Source: Brachionus rotundiformis (taxonomy: Eukaryota; Rotifera; Eurotatoria; Ploima; Brachionidae). From it: a DNA stretch of 64,000 nucleotides. The translations under genes and the position numbers were made by a program. The DNA is taken from assembly GCA_016802295.1 (NCBI GenBank), contig JAESIW010000207.1, positions 637,978 through 701,977 of the forward strand, written 5' to 3'. Positions within the stretch are counted from its first letter, which is position 1. Each line of letters opens with the position of its first letter. Under the pieces are notes generated by a model that was given only the letters and a program-made list of their open reading frames with translations, did no database searches and was not told the DNA's origin. Below, piece after piece: positions 34,536 to 45,256 of this stretch.

Positions 34536-35030
34536 ATGAATTTTAAATCGAGTTTGTTTATTTCCAGTTCCAAAAAATTTTACCAAGTTTCGCAAAGATT
34601 TCTTGCAGCAAAAGCCTTTTCAGGCGGTAAACTGGGAGGAGGAATATCAAGTTGCATTTCAGACAAGATAATTATTAGATAATTATTGATAAATATTTAT
34701 TAAAAAGAAAAGGGAGGCGCTCAGCAGGTCAAAAAAGTGGAGCTTGAAGTTGAAAAAGATGCCAAGAAACTAGCGACTTATTGTTGTGGACTTAACATAT
34801 TAAAAACAGGAGGTGAAGAAGTGGCGATAAAGCCTGATTCAGAATACCCCGAATGGCTTTGGTCTTTGAGTGTAGACAGAGGTCCAACATTGGAAGAAAT
34901 GGATCCCGATACTTTGGAATACTGGGCTCGCAAGAGACGAATCGCAATCAGACACAAAAACAAACTAATGAGGAATCAATTCCCAGAACCGTTTATACCA
35001 GAAAAGATCAAAAATTTACGTCTTGCCTAG
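34536..35030 (+). CDS. MRPL54: Mitochondrial large ribosomal subunit protein mL54
   Basis: A component of the mitochondrial 39S subunit. Two exons, 34536-34650 and 34708-35030, encode 145 residues (human 138). The N-terminus is basic and Ser-rich with few acids (MNFKSSLFISSSKKFYQ), as expected of a mitochondrial presequence. The mature part carries the family pattern YCCGLNILKTGGEEVAIKPD, SEYPEWLW, TLEEMDPDTLEYWARKRR and IRHKNKLMRN. The 57-nt intron has donor GTTGCA and acceptor AAAAAG and keeps frame. The stop is only 75 nt from the stop of the next gene on the other strand, so 3' UTRs must be very short or overlap. Confidence 0.92.
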
Positions 35031-35104
35031 TTAAATAAAAAAATTTTCTCTTTAGATTTAATTTTAATTTTATTAAAAACAATTACAAAAATTAAAATAA
35101 AAAA

Positions 35105-35548
35105 TTAACCATCTGTGAAGCAACTAATGAACATTAGAGAGAATATTAACATCAGAGTTAGGTAACAAATGACACCAAATATGAAGGCGATTAAATTGGA
35201 ATAGTCAGCCTTTGTCAATAATTTATTTGCCTCTGGATAATTTTCCGAAATTATCTCTTTTTTTGCTTTTATTCCAAAATAAAGACCGGATAAAGCAACT
35301 GGAGAGATAAAAAAAAATGAAAAAAGAATGGAATAAAGAATTATGCTTCTTAATCTTGATCTCATTTCCTTATTATAGGCAAAATCATAAGCAGTAAAGC
35401 TATTCGTATCATTTAGAATTTCATTATGGTCCTTTTCTGTGGAATTGTTGTTGTTTTTGTTCGAATTAGGCATAAAATTATTGTCTAAATAGTTGACTGT
35501 CATTTGTCTATTAGAACAAAAATACCTTCGAACTACCTTTGAAACCAT
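35105..35548 (-). CDS. CD225/dispanin-like two-TM protein
   Basis: A 147-residue intronless frame. The N-terminus is polar and Asn-rich (residues 1-60). Two hydrophobic segments lie at about 69-92 and 118-143, joined by a loop GIKAKKEIISENYPEANKL with the small-residue/basic/acidic pattern of the CD225 (dispanin, IFITM) domain, where the loop usually reads like SxKxRxxxxxGDxxxA and is followed by a second TM. The typical Cys pair in TM1 is missing, so the match is moderate. Such proteins sit in plasma or endosomal membranes with a cytosolic N-terminus. It faces mL54 tail to tail. Confidence 0.55.
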   Translation of the reverse strand: MVSKVVRRYFCSNRQMTVNYLDNNFMPNSNKNNNNSTEKDHNEILNDTNSFTAYDFAYNKEMRSRLRSIILYSILFSFFFISPVALSGLYFGIKAKKEIISENYPEANKLLTKADYSNLIAFIFGVICYLTLMLIFSLMFISCFTDG

Positions 35549-36457
35549 GATTTAATTTTAAATAAGAAGATATAAAAAAATCTTTTTTTAAAAATATAAT
35601 TTTGAATGATATTTGGCTAATTTTTGTATCCAAGCGAGTTGCTATTATTGAACCCAAATGATTTAAAATGACATCTTTTTTATTAAGTTTGTCAATTAAA
35701 AGACTTTGCCTGCTTAATTTTAAAATATTTTTCGCTCAAAAACAAAAAATTTAATTTTATGTAGCCGACTTTTGTTGGCCAACTAATACTCATCAAAAAG
35801 TGCGGAAGGAAGCTCAGGAAAGTAATTATCCTAAACAAACACCAAAATGGACAAAAATTTTTAAGAATAAATCGCTTACCAAATGAAAGCAGTCAATCTT
35901 GGATATTGAAAAATGAACTAAGTTAAAACAATTATCAAAAAACAAGCAAAATGACAATAAATTTATATTGGTTAGATTTTCATCATTCCACTATGCGAAT
36001 ATGGTACAGAGGAATGAAACCATTAAATAATTTTTAATTTACTGGATACTTTTTTTAAGTTATTTTCCCGCAATATGACATTATTCTTTAATCTATTTTT
36101 ATCTAATAATTTATTTTTTCGATTAACATTTTAACTTAGACAGGTTTTTTTTAATATCTTAAATTTAATTCCTTATCTTTACAATTCGACACTATTTATA
36201 ATAAATTTAATTATCTGATTAACTTAATATTTTAAAATTTTGTCACTTTTATTTTCTTTTTAAAATAACAATCTTTTAATTTCATGAATAAAATGATTTA
36301 TTTTTCATGATTTTTAATTCATGTTTATTCCTAAAACCTTAGATAATATCATTTTAATTCCTGATTATTTTAATCTAATATTTCTATCCAAAGAATATAA
36401 ATATGAATCCAAAATAGAATTAAAATTAAAAAAAATACGAATAATCAAAATACAGCA
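35549..36457. other. Spacer with possible tiny exons (35780-36050)
   Basis: On the minus strand 35808-35935 shows a possible exon-intron-exon pattern (donor GTAAGC near 35880, acceptor TTTAG near 35832) encoding SKIDCFHL and DNYFPELPSALFDEY to a stop. It is too short to trust. A plus-strand alternative around 35970-36030 is equally weak. The rest is AT-rich and probably holds the promoter of the gene at 36458. Confidence 0.25.
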
Positions 36458-39253
36458 ATGAGGTTTAAATTTTTATTAATAATAGCATTGGTTCAATATC
36501 TGGATACTTCAATGGACATACTTTATCCATTTGGTGTAGATAGTGGTGATAAAAAATTTACCAGCAATGAGCAATTTTTAGGCCCATTTCAGATTCCTCA
36601 TGGATTTCCATTTTTCAACAAAAGCTTGCCAGAATACTTTATTAACTCAAATGGCCTAATTTATTTTAACAACAATTCAAGTAATATGGAATACAATCGC
36701 TTTCCTGTCAAGGATCTAATTTGTATAGCGCCTTTTTGGAACGAGATTGGTACCACATATGAGGGATCTATATTTTATCGGCAAGTTACCAACTCTACTA
36801 CTTTGAATCAAATTGGTATGGATATTAAGAATTCATATGAAAACTTTGTTAACTTTAGACCAACATGGGCTTTAATTGTCACTTGGTTTGAGTTAACCAA
36901 GCAACAAAATGAAACTCTTAAAAACACATTTCAAGCCATAATTACCACAAATGGACTGAATTCTTTTGCCATTTTCAATTATCATAAATTAGAATGGTCA
37001 AAATTAGACTATACAGAGCAACATGCTCAAGTTGGGTTTAATCTTGGTGATGGATTTAGTTATTATTCTTTGAATAATTCATATACATCCAATGTTATAA
37101 ACATTCAGTACGAGTCAAATGTAAATAAACCTGGTAGATGGATTTTCAGAATAGATGATTTAGTAGAAGAAGGTGGCTGTAATTCATACGGCTATGTATC
37201 TCTTTATCCTTATAATGTATATTTTATTGGTGGCGAAGATGTCCAAGTTACTGGACCTTGTTTTAATGCTGAAAAAGATAAAGCCTCTGTACTAATTGGC
37301 TCTTATGATCAAATTGAATGTAAAATAGTTGATTCAAATAATTGTGTATTTAAAACACCTTTATTTAATAAAATAGGAAGCTTTTCCGTAACTTTAATTA
37401 TCAATGACATTCAAAAATTTTATGCGAGTATTTACACTCGGGATCAGTCACTATCACCTGAAATAAGAGGTCTAAAACCTTACTATTATAAAATTGATAA
37501 ATCAAGTGAAACATTGAATATAAATTGGAGCTATGGATACTCTACCAATATTTATGTAATTAGAATTTTGGATAACTCTACGGAAACTAAAGTGGTCAGA
37601 ACATACAATCAAGTTAAAAATAATAGTGCATCATTTGCTTATTCTGATCTATTTTTTGAATATAATTTCGACTTAGTAGAAAATAATTATTTGGCCATTG
37701 GTAGCAAGATAAGCTTAAGTGAAAATATCCAGCTTGATAATTATCTTTTTATATACAATTTTGTTGTTCTGAATAACAATACCTTAGAAGAAAAAAATTA
37801 TGAACAAACTAATGAGACTTCTAACAGTACGTGTGAAAGATGGGCTATGGAGCAGAAAGATCCTTCTTCATATTTACACGGTTTGGCTCCATGCTGGCCA
37901 AGATTATCTTGGTTTGCTCCTTCATCGTTTGGTGATTTTATTCAAGACAAAGTTTGTAACCCCTCAAATCCAGAAGGATGCTCCTATCTTCATAGTGGTT
38001 CTCGAGTATGCTACACATCACAGTCAAGTTATTTCTTTAATTCGAAAAAATCTGGACAACAATGCTGCTATGATTCTAATAGTAATTTGGTAGTTGGACC
38101 ACCAGGTGGCGGAACTCTTGACTTGGCACACATTGAAAATCCAATAGATCATTTTATCGAGGATGTCCAACCATATTATTGGTGTTGTATACTTTCAAAC
38201 CAATGTGATTTGTACTATGAGAAGAGACCATCTGATGATGGAACTCGTTGGACACCGCCTTCTCCCGGAGGAGGCTCGGGAGATCCTCACTTTACCACTT
38301 TTGATGGAGTTGAATACACTTTTAATGGATTTGGCGAGTACACCTTATTCGAAATAGGTGAAGTCAATTTTACCTGTCAAATAAGAAGCTCTCCTTTGAG
38401 ATTAAATGATGGATCCAATTCAACTGGTACTGTGTTCAAAGCAATTGCAATAAAAGGAGACTCTGGCACAGATCTGGTTCAAATTGAGCTTGATATGGCA
38501 AATAATATTTTAATTTTTATTAATGGAATTTTGGCTCAAGTTGACAATGAATTTATAAAATTAAATGAAATTTTATTAAAAAAAAATAATGATACCAGCA
38601 TAGAGTTAATTTATTCAATAGGAATATATTTCCAAATTATATTAACGCCTCTTAAAAATGCTTTTCTTATTTTTAGTTCAATTGAATCTAAGTTTAAGGG
38701 TAAGACACGTGGTCTTTTGGGAAATTTCAACGGAAACACAAAAGATGATTTCACTTTGCCAAATGGAACTGCTTTGAATTTAAATTCAGAAAAAGATAAA
38801 GATATATTTGAACTATTTGGACAAAAATGGTTGATAAATGGTAGATCAAGTGTGTTCACTTATCAAAAAGGATTTAAGCATGATGATTTTGTTGACCTTG
38901 ATTACAAGCCGAAATTTATACAAAATGGTATTAATTTTGCCAATTCAAGTCTTGAAGAAATAGCCAGAAAAAAATGCGCAAATAATCAGAAATGTTTGTA
39001 TGATATAAGTGTGACATCTGAAATAGAAATTGGAGTTTTAAGTTTGAATTTTGATGAAAAATTGGAAAATTTTCAAAAAGAATTGGAACAAATCAGTCAA
39101 CCTACCACTCAAAATCCCACAACTAGCACTGATAGTAATATTCCTACGACCACGGCTAATAATTCTAACAGAATATATTCTTCATCGAGAAATGACATAT
39201 TCTTGTTTATTAAAATTATCTTAATTTTAATTAGTATAAGAAATCTTGCATAA
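36458..39253 (+). CDS. Mesh-like surface protein: NIDO, AMOP and VWD domains
   Basis: A 931-residue intronless frame. Residues 1-18 are a signal peptide. A NIDO domain covers about 25-235 (YPFGVDSGD, SNGLIYFNN, PFWNEIGTTYEG). A Cys-bearing segment, GGEDVQVTGPCF, near 260-275 resembles the region that follows NIDO in Drosophila Mesh. An AMOP domain lies at about 455-595, with many paired Cys (QQCCYDS, YYWCCI). A VWD domain begins SGDPHFTTFDGVEYTFNGFG (about 605) and includes GLLGNFNGNTKDDF (about 750). The tail is Thr/Ser-rich, then hydrophobic (about 910-931), a TM anchor or GPI signal. Mesh has a Sushi domain after VWD, and MUC4 has EGF-like modules; neither is seen here. Mesh and SUSD2 relatives work at cell surfaces and junctions; the same is inferred here. 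At least 14 N-glycosylation sequons occur. Confidence 0.85.
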   Translation: MRFKFLLIIALVQYLDTSMDILYPFGVDSGDKKFTSNEQFLGPFQIPHGFPFFNKSLPEYFINSNGLIYFNNNSSNMEYNRFPVKDLICIAPFWNEIGTTYEGSIFYRQVTNSTTLNQIGMDIKNSYENFVNFRPTWALIVTWFELTKQQNETLKNTFQAIITTNGLNSFAIFNYHKLEWSKLDYTEQHAQVGFNLGDGFSYYSLNNSYTSNVINIQYESNVNKPGRWIFRIDDLVEEGGCNSYGYVSLYPYNVYFIGGEDVQVTGPCFNAEKDKASVLIGSYDQIECKIVDSNNCVFKTPLFNKIGSFSVTLIINDIQKFYASIYTRDQSLSPEIRGLKPYYYKIDKSSETLNINWSYGYSTNIYVIRILDNSTETKVVRTYNQVKNNSASFAYSDLFFEYNFDLVENNYLAIGSKISLSENIQLDNYLFIYNFVVLNNNTLEEKNYEQTNETSNSTCERWAMEQKDPSSYLHGLAPCWPRLSWFAPSSFGDFIQDKVCNPSNPEGCSYLHSGSRVCYTSQSSYFFNSKKSGQQCCYDSNSNLVVGPPGGGTLDLAHIENPIDHFIEDVQPYYWCCILSNQCDLYYEKRPSDDGTRWTPPSPGGGSGDPHFTTFDGVEYTFNGFGEYTLFEIGEVNFTCQIRSSPLRLNDGSNSTGTVFKAIAIKGDSGTDLVQIELDMANNILIFINGILAQVDNEFIKLNEILLKKNNDTSIELIYSIGIYFQIILTPLKNAFLIFSSIESKFKGKTRGLLGNFNGNTKDDFTLPNGTALNLNSEKDKDIFELFGQKWLINGRSSVFTYQKGFKHDDFVDLDYKPKFIQNGINFANSSLEEIARKKCANNQKCLYDISVTSEIEIGVLSLNFDEKLENFQKELEQISQPTTQNPTTSTDSNIPTTTANNSNRIYSSSRNDIFLFIKIILILISIRNLA

Positions 39254-39439
39254 AATAGATAATTTAATTACAAACTGTAATAGAACATTTTCAAATTTTA
39301 TAAACTATGACTAAATTAAATTTTTAATTTATTTTTAATAAACTGAAAAAGAATTATTTTCAATTTTAAAATTCTTATTAATTTATCATTCTATTGATTT
39401 CAGATAAAAATTAAATCGAATCAAAATTTTATAAATAAA

Positions 39440-40410
39440 TATCCATTAGTAGTAGTAGTAAAAATAACTGCGACTCGAGCAAGTCGAGTTAAACCGTAAG
39501 GCTGTGGCAGTTCTTTGCAATCACACCAGATTCTGTACCATAAACCATTCATCAAGTCTTTCTTTGAAGGAATTTAATGAATTTGCTTCAACAACATTTT
39601 TTGGTAAACGGTTCCAGTCGTTTACAACCCTGTTTGTGATAAAGTTGAAACGTGATGGACAATTTCTAATAAGTTCTCTTGTAACCATCTTTGCATGACC
39701 CCTCAAAATATAATTATTTCTTTGAACGTACCTGAAATCAACTTCGTAGCTCTACGTTGTACTTTTTCTAATTCCTTTTTATCTTCTTTCAGATATGGAT
39801 TCCAAACACTAACTCCATATTCAATAAGAGGTCTTACCAATGAGGTATACAATAACTTAACTACATTGGCGTCCAAAAATTTAAAATTTTTCTAAATCAT
39901 TCCCAAAATCTTATTCGCTCTGCCAGAACAGTAGCTAACATGTGCACCCCATTTTAGATCATTCTGAAAAAACACACCCAAATCTTTTTCCAATTTTGTT
40001 TTATATAATGATTGTGTTCCATATTTATTAAAAATCTTGTAGTCAAACTGAGGGTTTTTATTACCAATATGCATAACTTTACACTTTTCTACGTTTAAAT
40101 CAATCGCCCATGTAATCGCCCAGCTAGAAACAGTATCTATATCGCGCTGTAAAGACAAGTTATCATTTAGATGGTTAACAGCTGCCAAAATTTTCATATC
40201 ATCAGCATAGACTTTTGTTTCATTATTTAAAGATTCGGATAAATCGTTTATGAAAATAACAAAAAGAAGAGGTCCAAGGACCGATCCTTGCGGAACACCA
40301 CTAGTAACATCAAGCCATTCTGATTCAACTTTACCAAGAACAACTCTTTGCTTTCTTCCATCTAAAAAATTTTTCACCCAATTTAATATTCTTCCTTCGA
40401 ATCCATAAGC
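39440..40410 (-). pseudogene. 5'-truncated jockey-like LINE (RT to 3' end)
   Basis: The minus strand reads FLDGRKQRVVLG, SGVPQGSVLGPLLF, the YADD box (KVYADDMKIL), LNVEKCKVMHIGN and KLEKDLGVFF (39892-40377), then after one stop the C-terminal block VRPLIEYGVSVWNPYL and NRVVNDWNRLPKNVV (39521 on). A hairpin around CGACTCGAGCAAGTCG (39470-39486) and a (TAG/TAC)n tail near 39449 mark the 3' end. Only an in-frame stop and small shifts break it, so it is a fairly young copy that lost its 5' half. Confidence 0.85.
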
Positions 40411-40474
40411 TGATAACTTGTAGAGTAATATTGATAAATAAACATAAGTCTAAAATTGAATAATAACTAGAATC

Positions 40475-40821
40475 AACATTCTTGAGAAAGTACAACGAAG
40501 AGCAACCATACTCGTTCCGAGAATCCGTAACCTCAGCTATAGCAATCGCCTTTTCATCTTGGGATTGCCCACTCTGAGCGAACAAAGGACCAGAGGAGAC
40601 ATGATCCAAATGTTCAAGATTAGAAACGGCTTAAATAGCATAGATTGGGTCAGCATTGCAGCTCGCTTTCCCAATTTGGACCAGCCCAGGGTATTAGAGG
40701 GCACAAGAGGCGTTTCTCCGTCCAAGCACCTACCAACTGCGCCCATCGTGAAAGCTTTTTCACAAATCGTGTCATTAGAGAGTGAAATTTCTTTGGAAAA
40801 AAATCTTGCTGACACATTATA
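40475..40821 (+). pseudogene. LINE C-terminal fragment of a second family
   Basis: The plus strand reads EKVQRRAT, VPRIRNLSYSNRLF, LGLPTLSEQRTRGDMIQMFK and IRNGLNSIDW to a stop at about 40821. This is the post-RT C-terminus typical of many LINEs (LPTLxxRRxRGDxIxxFK). G+C is near 50%, sharply above the flanks. It abuts the oppositely oriented LINE at 39440-40410, with the two 5' truncation points within about 70 bp of each other. Confidence 0.8.
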
Positions 40822-40830
40822 AGCAAAGAG

Positions 40831-42700
40831 TAAGGATTGAGATCGATTAATTTAATCACAAGCCTCTTGGCGCAAAATGAAAGCCTTTAATGTCAAATTT
40901 CTAACTAAAAGATTTTTTATATGATATTTTTTTTATAGATAATTTGATTTTTGAGTAAATTACAATCAGCTTAAATACAAATTATTATTATTAAAATAAG
41001 ATTTAAACACCTTATTAAATATTTTCATTTTAGGATTTAAAAATTTTCAAAATTGCTGAGTGGTCATCTCCTGAAATGGCTGACTTTTCAGTTATTATAT
41101 TAAAAATTTATCTACTTATTAGAATTTAAAATTTATAATTTAATTTATAATTCAATTAAGAAATTTGATAATTTTTATTTATTTTATTTGATTATCAAAG
41201 AAAATATAAAATATTTAAAATAAGAAATTATTTTATTTATCACTATTTATAGACAGATTTGTCAAATTTAATTTTATTTAAAAGCAATCTTTGGAAATTT
41301 CTTAAAACTGAAAATTAAAAGTTTCGAAATTATGGTTAATAAAAAAATTAATTAAATTACTTGATCATTTATTTAATTATATTGTTTAGTTGATTAAATA
41401 ATTCATAGCGTTCTATTTGTTTTTTTTAAATCCAATTAAATAAAATAAATAATTTGAAAGAACAATTTATTAAATAAATGCCAAACTTTTTGCTCATAAA
41501 ACAGACTCGTGATTTTAAGAAATAAAAAGAGACAAAAACTTTTTGAAAATCAGATTTTTTTTATTATATAAAAAAATAAAAACGATAAAATAAATTATTA
41601 AAAAAGTCCAAAATATTTCTTAAAACATAATTAATGCTCACATCAAATAAATTTAATAATTTAAACACTTATTTTAGGAGTTTTTCCTTTTAATTTAATT
41701 CAGGAATTTGGTTATATATGAATAAATTATCTTTTTAAATTATTATTAATTTTCAAAAAATTGATTTCCATTTTTTTTTGAATTTTATTTAAAATGGAAT
41801 GATAAGAAAATATAAAACGCTAGAATAATTTGAATAAATAAAGGATTTTATTTTGCTAAAACTAGATCCTAGATTGAGCATGAGCCAAAATTTTAACTCT
41901 GGTCTTTATAATAAAAGGAAATGAAATTTTAAAATTTATTATTACGAAATTGAATTTTCATTTATTAGATTTATTTAATACATAATATCAACTCTTATAA
42001 GCGCGTTCAAAACATTTATTCTAAAAGTGCTTATTTTACAATACCAAACTCCAAGTGATTGTTTACTAATGTTGCTATCAATTTCACTGTTTAGATAATT
42101 AAACAAGATCTTGATGAATAATAACAAAATTAGAAAAAAAAACTGATAATTTCAATTTTTCAAATAAATAAATCTTTCCACAACTTTTATTAATAATAAA
42201 AATTATAATAGAGTTCTTAAAAATATTGCAAATATTTCTAAATTTATAATATCATAAACTAGAATTTTTAATCTCAATTGTAAAGTAAATATTGGGCTAA
42301 ATTTTAGCAAATAAAAATAATTTTTTATTTATCTTTAAGTAATTAAAGTATTATTTGGCAATTTTTCTATTGAAAAATGTCCATTTTGGTTTATATTTTG
42401 TTGGATATAATTACAATCAATTGGTCTACTTATTATTTTCCAAGATAGCTTCCAAACTTATCACAAGATGTACAAAGTTAAGTAGATAAGAAAACGTGCA
42501 TATCGAGGACAAATTTTCACTTGAGCCTATTTCAGATAACATCTAAACTTAATAAAAAAATATATTTAAATTTCATAATAATCGTAATAAAATTTTTTAA
42601 TAATGCTATGTCATGAAATTTTTATTTTGCCAATATCTGTTAAGCGATACTTTAAATGTCAAGAAAAGTCTAGAATTAAATCACAACAAACAGATATTAA
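40831..42700. other. Long AT-rich spacer
   Basis: About 1.9 kb, nearly all A/T with short runs. No gene, RNA or structured repeat recognised. Confidence 0.5.
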
Positions 42701-42708
42701 ATATCTAT

Positions 42709-43668
42709 TCAAAACTTTTTTAAAATAATTTTAAAATTAGGATCAAGTTTTTGATCATTTTTCAAGTTTTCAAAATCTTCAACAATATGTTTGGGTGTTT
42801 TATCATTTTTCAAGATTTCTTCCACAACTAGACACACTTTATCTATCACATTTACTTTCTCATAAACACTTTCGTTCATTTCAGTGACAAATAAGCTATA
42901 AAAATACAGAATTTTTATACAATGGTTCAAAATAAGTTTGGAATGGCAGTGGATTCGTTTGGAACAAGTGTGAACAATGGCCATGAGCAGATCTACACTG
43001 GATTCTATCAGCTCACACTGCTTGTCAAAGTCCATACCAATTTTGGAGCTTTCAATCGAATCAAACGCTATTGTCAAGCACTTTTCCAAGTGGCGATTGG
43101 CAAATACGCCCATCTGTTTAATGAACAAGAGCAAATTTTTGTAATAAACAGTCTTAGCAGGAACAAGAGTGGTTAAGTAGCAATTAGTCAACATTGAGGC
43201 CATTGTCTGCGAGTGCTTCTGGTAGTAGTGGTTTCCAGAAGCGTATTCTGGCTCCATTAAGCTCAACAATTTAAGCATTGATTCTCCAATTGTGACCAGA
43301 CACTCCACGCACTCTTTGTCATTCAAGTACTTGCTATAGGTGTCGTAGAGCAACTCGGCTCTCATGTTGAACATAAGTTTAGCTTGGGTTACATTATTCA
43401 TCAGATGGTTTAGTATACCAATAGCATGTATTTTCTTTTGGTAGTCAAGTTCTTCTAAATAAAATATGCCGTATCTAAGAGTAACCTCAAGTAGGGTTTC
43501 GTCGTCAAATCCCGGAAAGCTGGTTTTGAAAACATAGTCTTCAAATTCTTTTTCCAGATTGGTCGATTGTTGAGAGAACAAATTTTTAGCTTTGCCAAAA
43601 GCCTCGATTAGTTTGGCTCTTTTGTGCTTGGTTGAAGTCAAGCTTAGAAAATTATCTGTACCAGTCAT
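42709..43668 (-). CDS. TTI2: TELO2-interacting protein 2-like, HEAT-type helical protein
   Basis: A 319-residue intronless frame, mostly alpha-helical. It resembles the C-terminal half of TTI2: a repeat ILNHLMNNVTQAKLMFNMRA matches the human block HHIVLNVPAADLLQYNRAQ in pattern, followed by an ELLYDTYSKYL helix, and QMGVFANRHLEKCL matches NRLGILTVRHLKRL. TTI2 works with TELO2 and TTI1 to fold and stabilise PIKK kinases, including TOR, in the cytosol. Human TTI2 is about 508 residues; this protein lacks the N-terminal part or has diverged there. The start at 43668 is the only in-frame ATG with spacer upstream. The assignment rests on remembered similarity and is moderate. Confidence 0.6.
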   Translation of the reverse strand: MTGTDNFLSLTSTKHKRAKLIEAFGKAKNLFSQQSTNLEKEFEDYVFKTSFPGFDDETLLEVTLRYGIFYLEELDYQKKIHAIGILNHLMNNVTQAKLMFNMRAELLYDTYSKYLNDKECVECLVTIGESMLKLLSLMEPEYASGNHYYQKHSQTMASMLTNCYLTTLVPAKTVYYKNLLLFIKQMGVFANRHLEKCLTIAFDSIESSKIGMDFDKQCELIESSVDLLMAIVHTCSKRIHCHSKLILNHCIKILYFYSLFVTEMNESVYEKVNVIDKVCLVVEEILKNDKTPKHIVEDFENLKNDQKLDPNFKIILKKF

Positions 43669-44548
43669 TTTGAATTACCACCGACTGAATGTTTGCTCAG
43701 TCTTGAATTTATTTGGTGAACAAGAAAAAAAGAGAGCAAATAAGTCCCAAAGACTGTAGGATATAAAGTTAAAATATTTTATTTTAGAATAAAAAATTAG
43801 AATAATTAAATCAAACGCAATTACACTTAAAAAAAGCTAATAGCTTTCCCCGGGTATAAATACAGGCTTTTATTACTAAAATTTTTCTTTTCTTTTTTTT
43901 TCTTTTTTATTTCAAAATATTGCACACTTTATTATAAATTTAATAAATATAGATAGACCGTGCTTAAGAATATATAATGAGGGTTTGAGATCAGCTGAAA
44001 ATTTATTTAGCGCAATTTATACGGAATAGATTTTTTTTTTATATTTAAATAAATTATGATTCGAGTTGAGTACAACTCGAACACTTCTCCCTAGGTGCCG
44101 GTTAATTAAGTCAGCGCAATTAAAAAATAATTCTACATAATTTAATGCTCCCACAAAAAAAATAATCTTTTAAAATGCTGGAAAAAATTCTGTGGAAAAC
44201 AAGATCCAAAAATGTCCCAGAAAAAAAGAAAATCAAAAAAAATTAACTTTCTTCTCAAGGGTTATTGTACGCATAATTTATAGCTTAGTTTTTTTGATCA
44301 AAGTTTAAAAAAAATTAATAAAATAAGTCTAGACACATATCAGAATGTTTACTTAAATTGGAAATTTTATATGATAAAATTTTGGTTTTAATTTTCATAA
44401 TTTCAAAGCTAAATGCTTAAATAATAATTATTTTAGTTTAAAAAGAGTAAAATAGTACCTTTTAATTAAAGGTAAATTGGTATTAAAAGGTCATTTAATT
44501 TTAATTTGAACCAAATTTAGATTAAATGTTAAAGATAAAGAATATAAA
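43669..44548. other. Divergent intergenic region, TTI2-like / deaminase
   Basis: AT-rich spacer. It contains a perfect hairpin TTCGAGTTG-AGTA-CAACTCGAA at about 44052-44073. No gene seen. Confidence 0.5.
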
Positions 44549-45256
44549 ATGGAAGTCACAAGTCACCAACAATTAAATGACTTTACTGCAGAAGAGTAGG
44601 AGTCAAGTCAAATTTTTTATTTATATTTTAAAATAATTTTTTTCAAATAAAGCCAATTTTGGGAAGATTGTAGGAAGAAAAAAAGCGTTTCAAGCACAGA
44701 CAGCTTGAGTGAAAATTATGAATTGAACCAATATTTTATGAACATTGCTATTTTGGTTTCCAAGCGTAGAAAAAACATTAAGCACCAGGTATTTCTGATA
44801 TTCATAATTGGTAAAATAAAGTTGATTGTTTGTTTAGGCAGGAGCATGTATTGTTAATTCGAAGAAAAAGATAATTGGTACTGGCAACTACACACACAAT
44901 AGTCCGATCAAGGAAGAAATTCTTTCTTGGTTCAAAGACACAAAGCCCAAAAATGACTACTGTAAGATTGGGTCAATATTTTAAATTAAATTAGAACTAA
45001 ATTAAAGTTGGTAAATAAAGTGGAACATGCAGAAGTGAATGCTATTCTAAGCAAAAGAGAAAGCTGTTTGGATAATTGTACCATGTATGTCACATGTTTT
45101 CCATGTATAGAGTGCGTCAAATTGATTGCCCAGTCTGGTATTCGAAAAATTATCTATATTGACGATTCGTGCTGTCAAACATTGAGTGAAAATGAGGTTT
45201 TTGCGTCTAAAGTTCTTCTCCAGCTATCAGGTGTATCTCATTACAAACTTGAATAA
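44549..45256 (+). CDS. Second zinc-dependent deaminase (dCMP/CDADC1-like)
   Basis: Four exons, 44549-44595, 44653-44788, 44838-44961 and 45021-45256, join in frame to 180 residues. The cytidine/deoxycytidylate deaminase fold is clear: GACIVNSKKKIIGTGN, the active site EHAEVNAIL (His ligand and catalytic Glu) and CFPCIECVKLIAQSGI (two Cys ligands). It differs from the DCTD gene at 33467: the SKDPNTQVG loop that precedes GACIVN is replaced by RRKNIKHQA, the GYNGFP motif is lost, and the end VLLQLSGVSHYKLE recalls CDADC1. The zinc and catalytic residues are intact, so it is probably active, but the substrate is not predictable. It could be a diverged DCTD paralogue or a CDADC1 relative. Confidence 0.75.

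Noticed and set aside
37800..38357. Two plus-strand frames of 97 and 64 codons
   Set aside because: Out-of-frame shadows of the Mesh-like gene, whose frame shows AMOP and VWD motifs.
44052..44073. Hairpin TTCGAGTTG-AGTA-CAACTCGAA as a terminator or element end
   Set aside because: It is isolated, with no adjacent element or transcript end to support a role.
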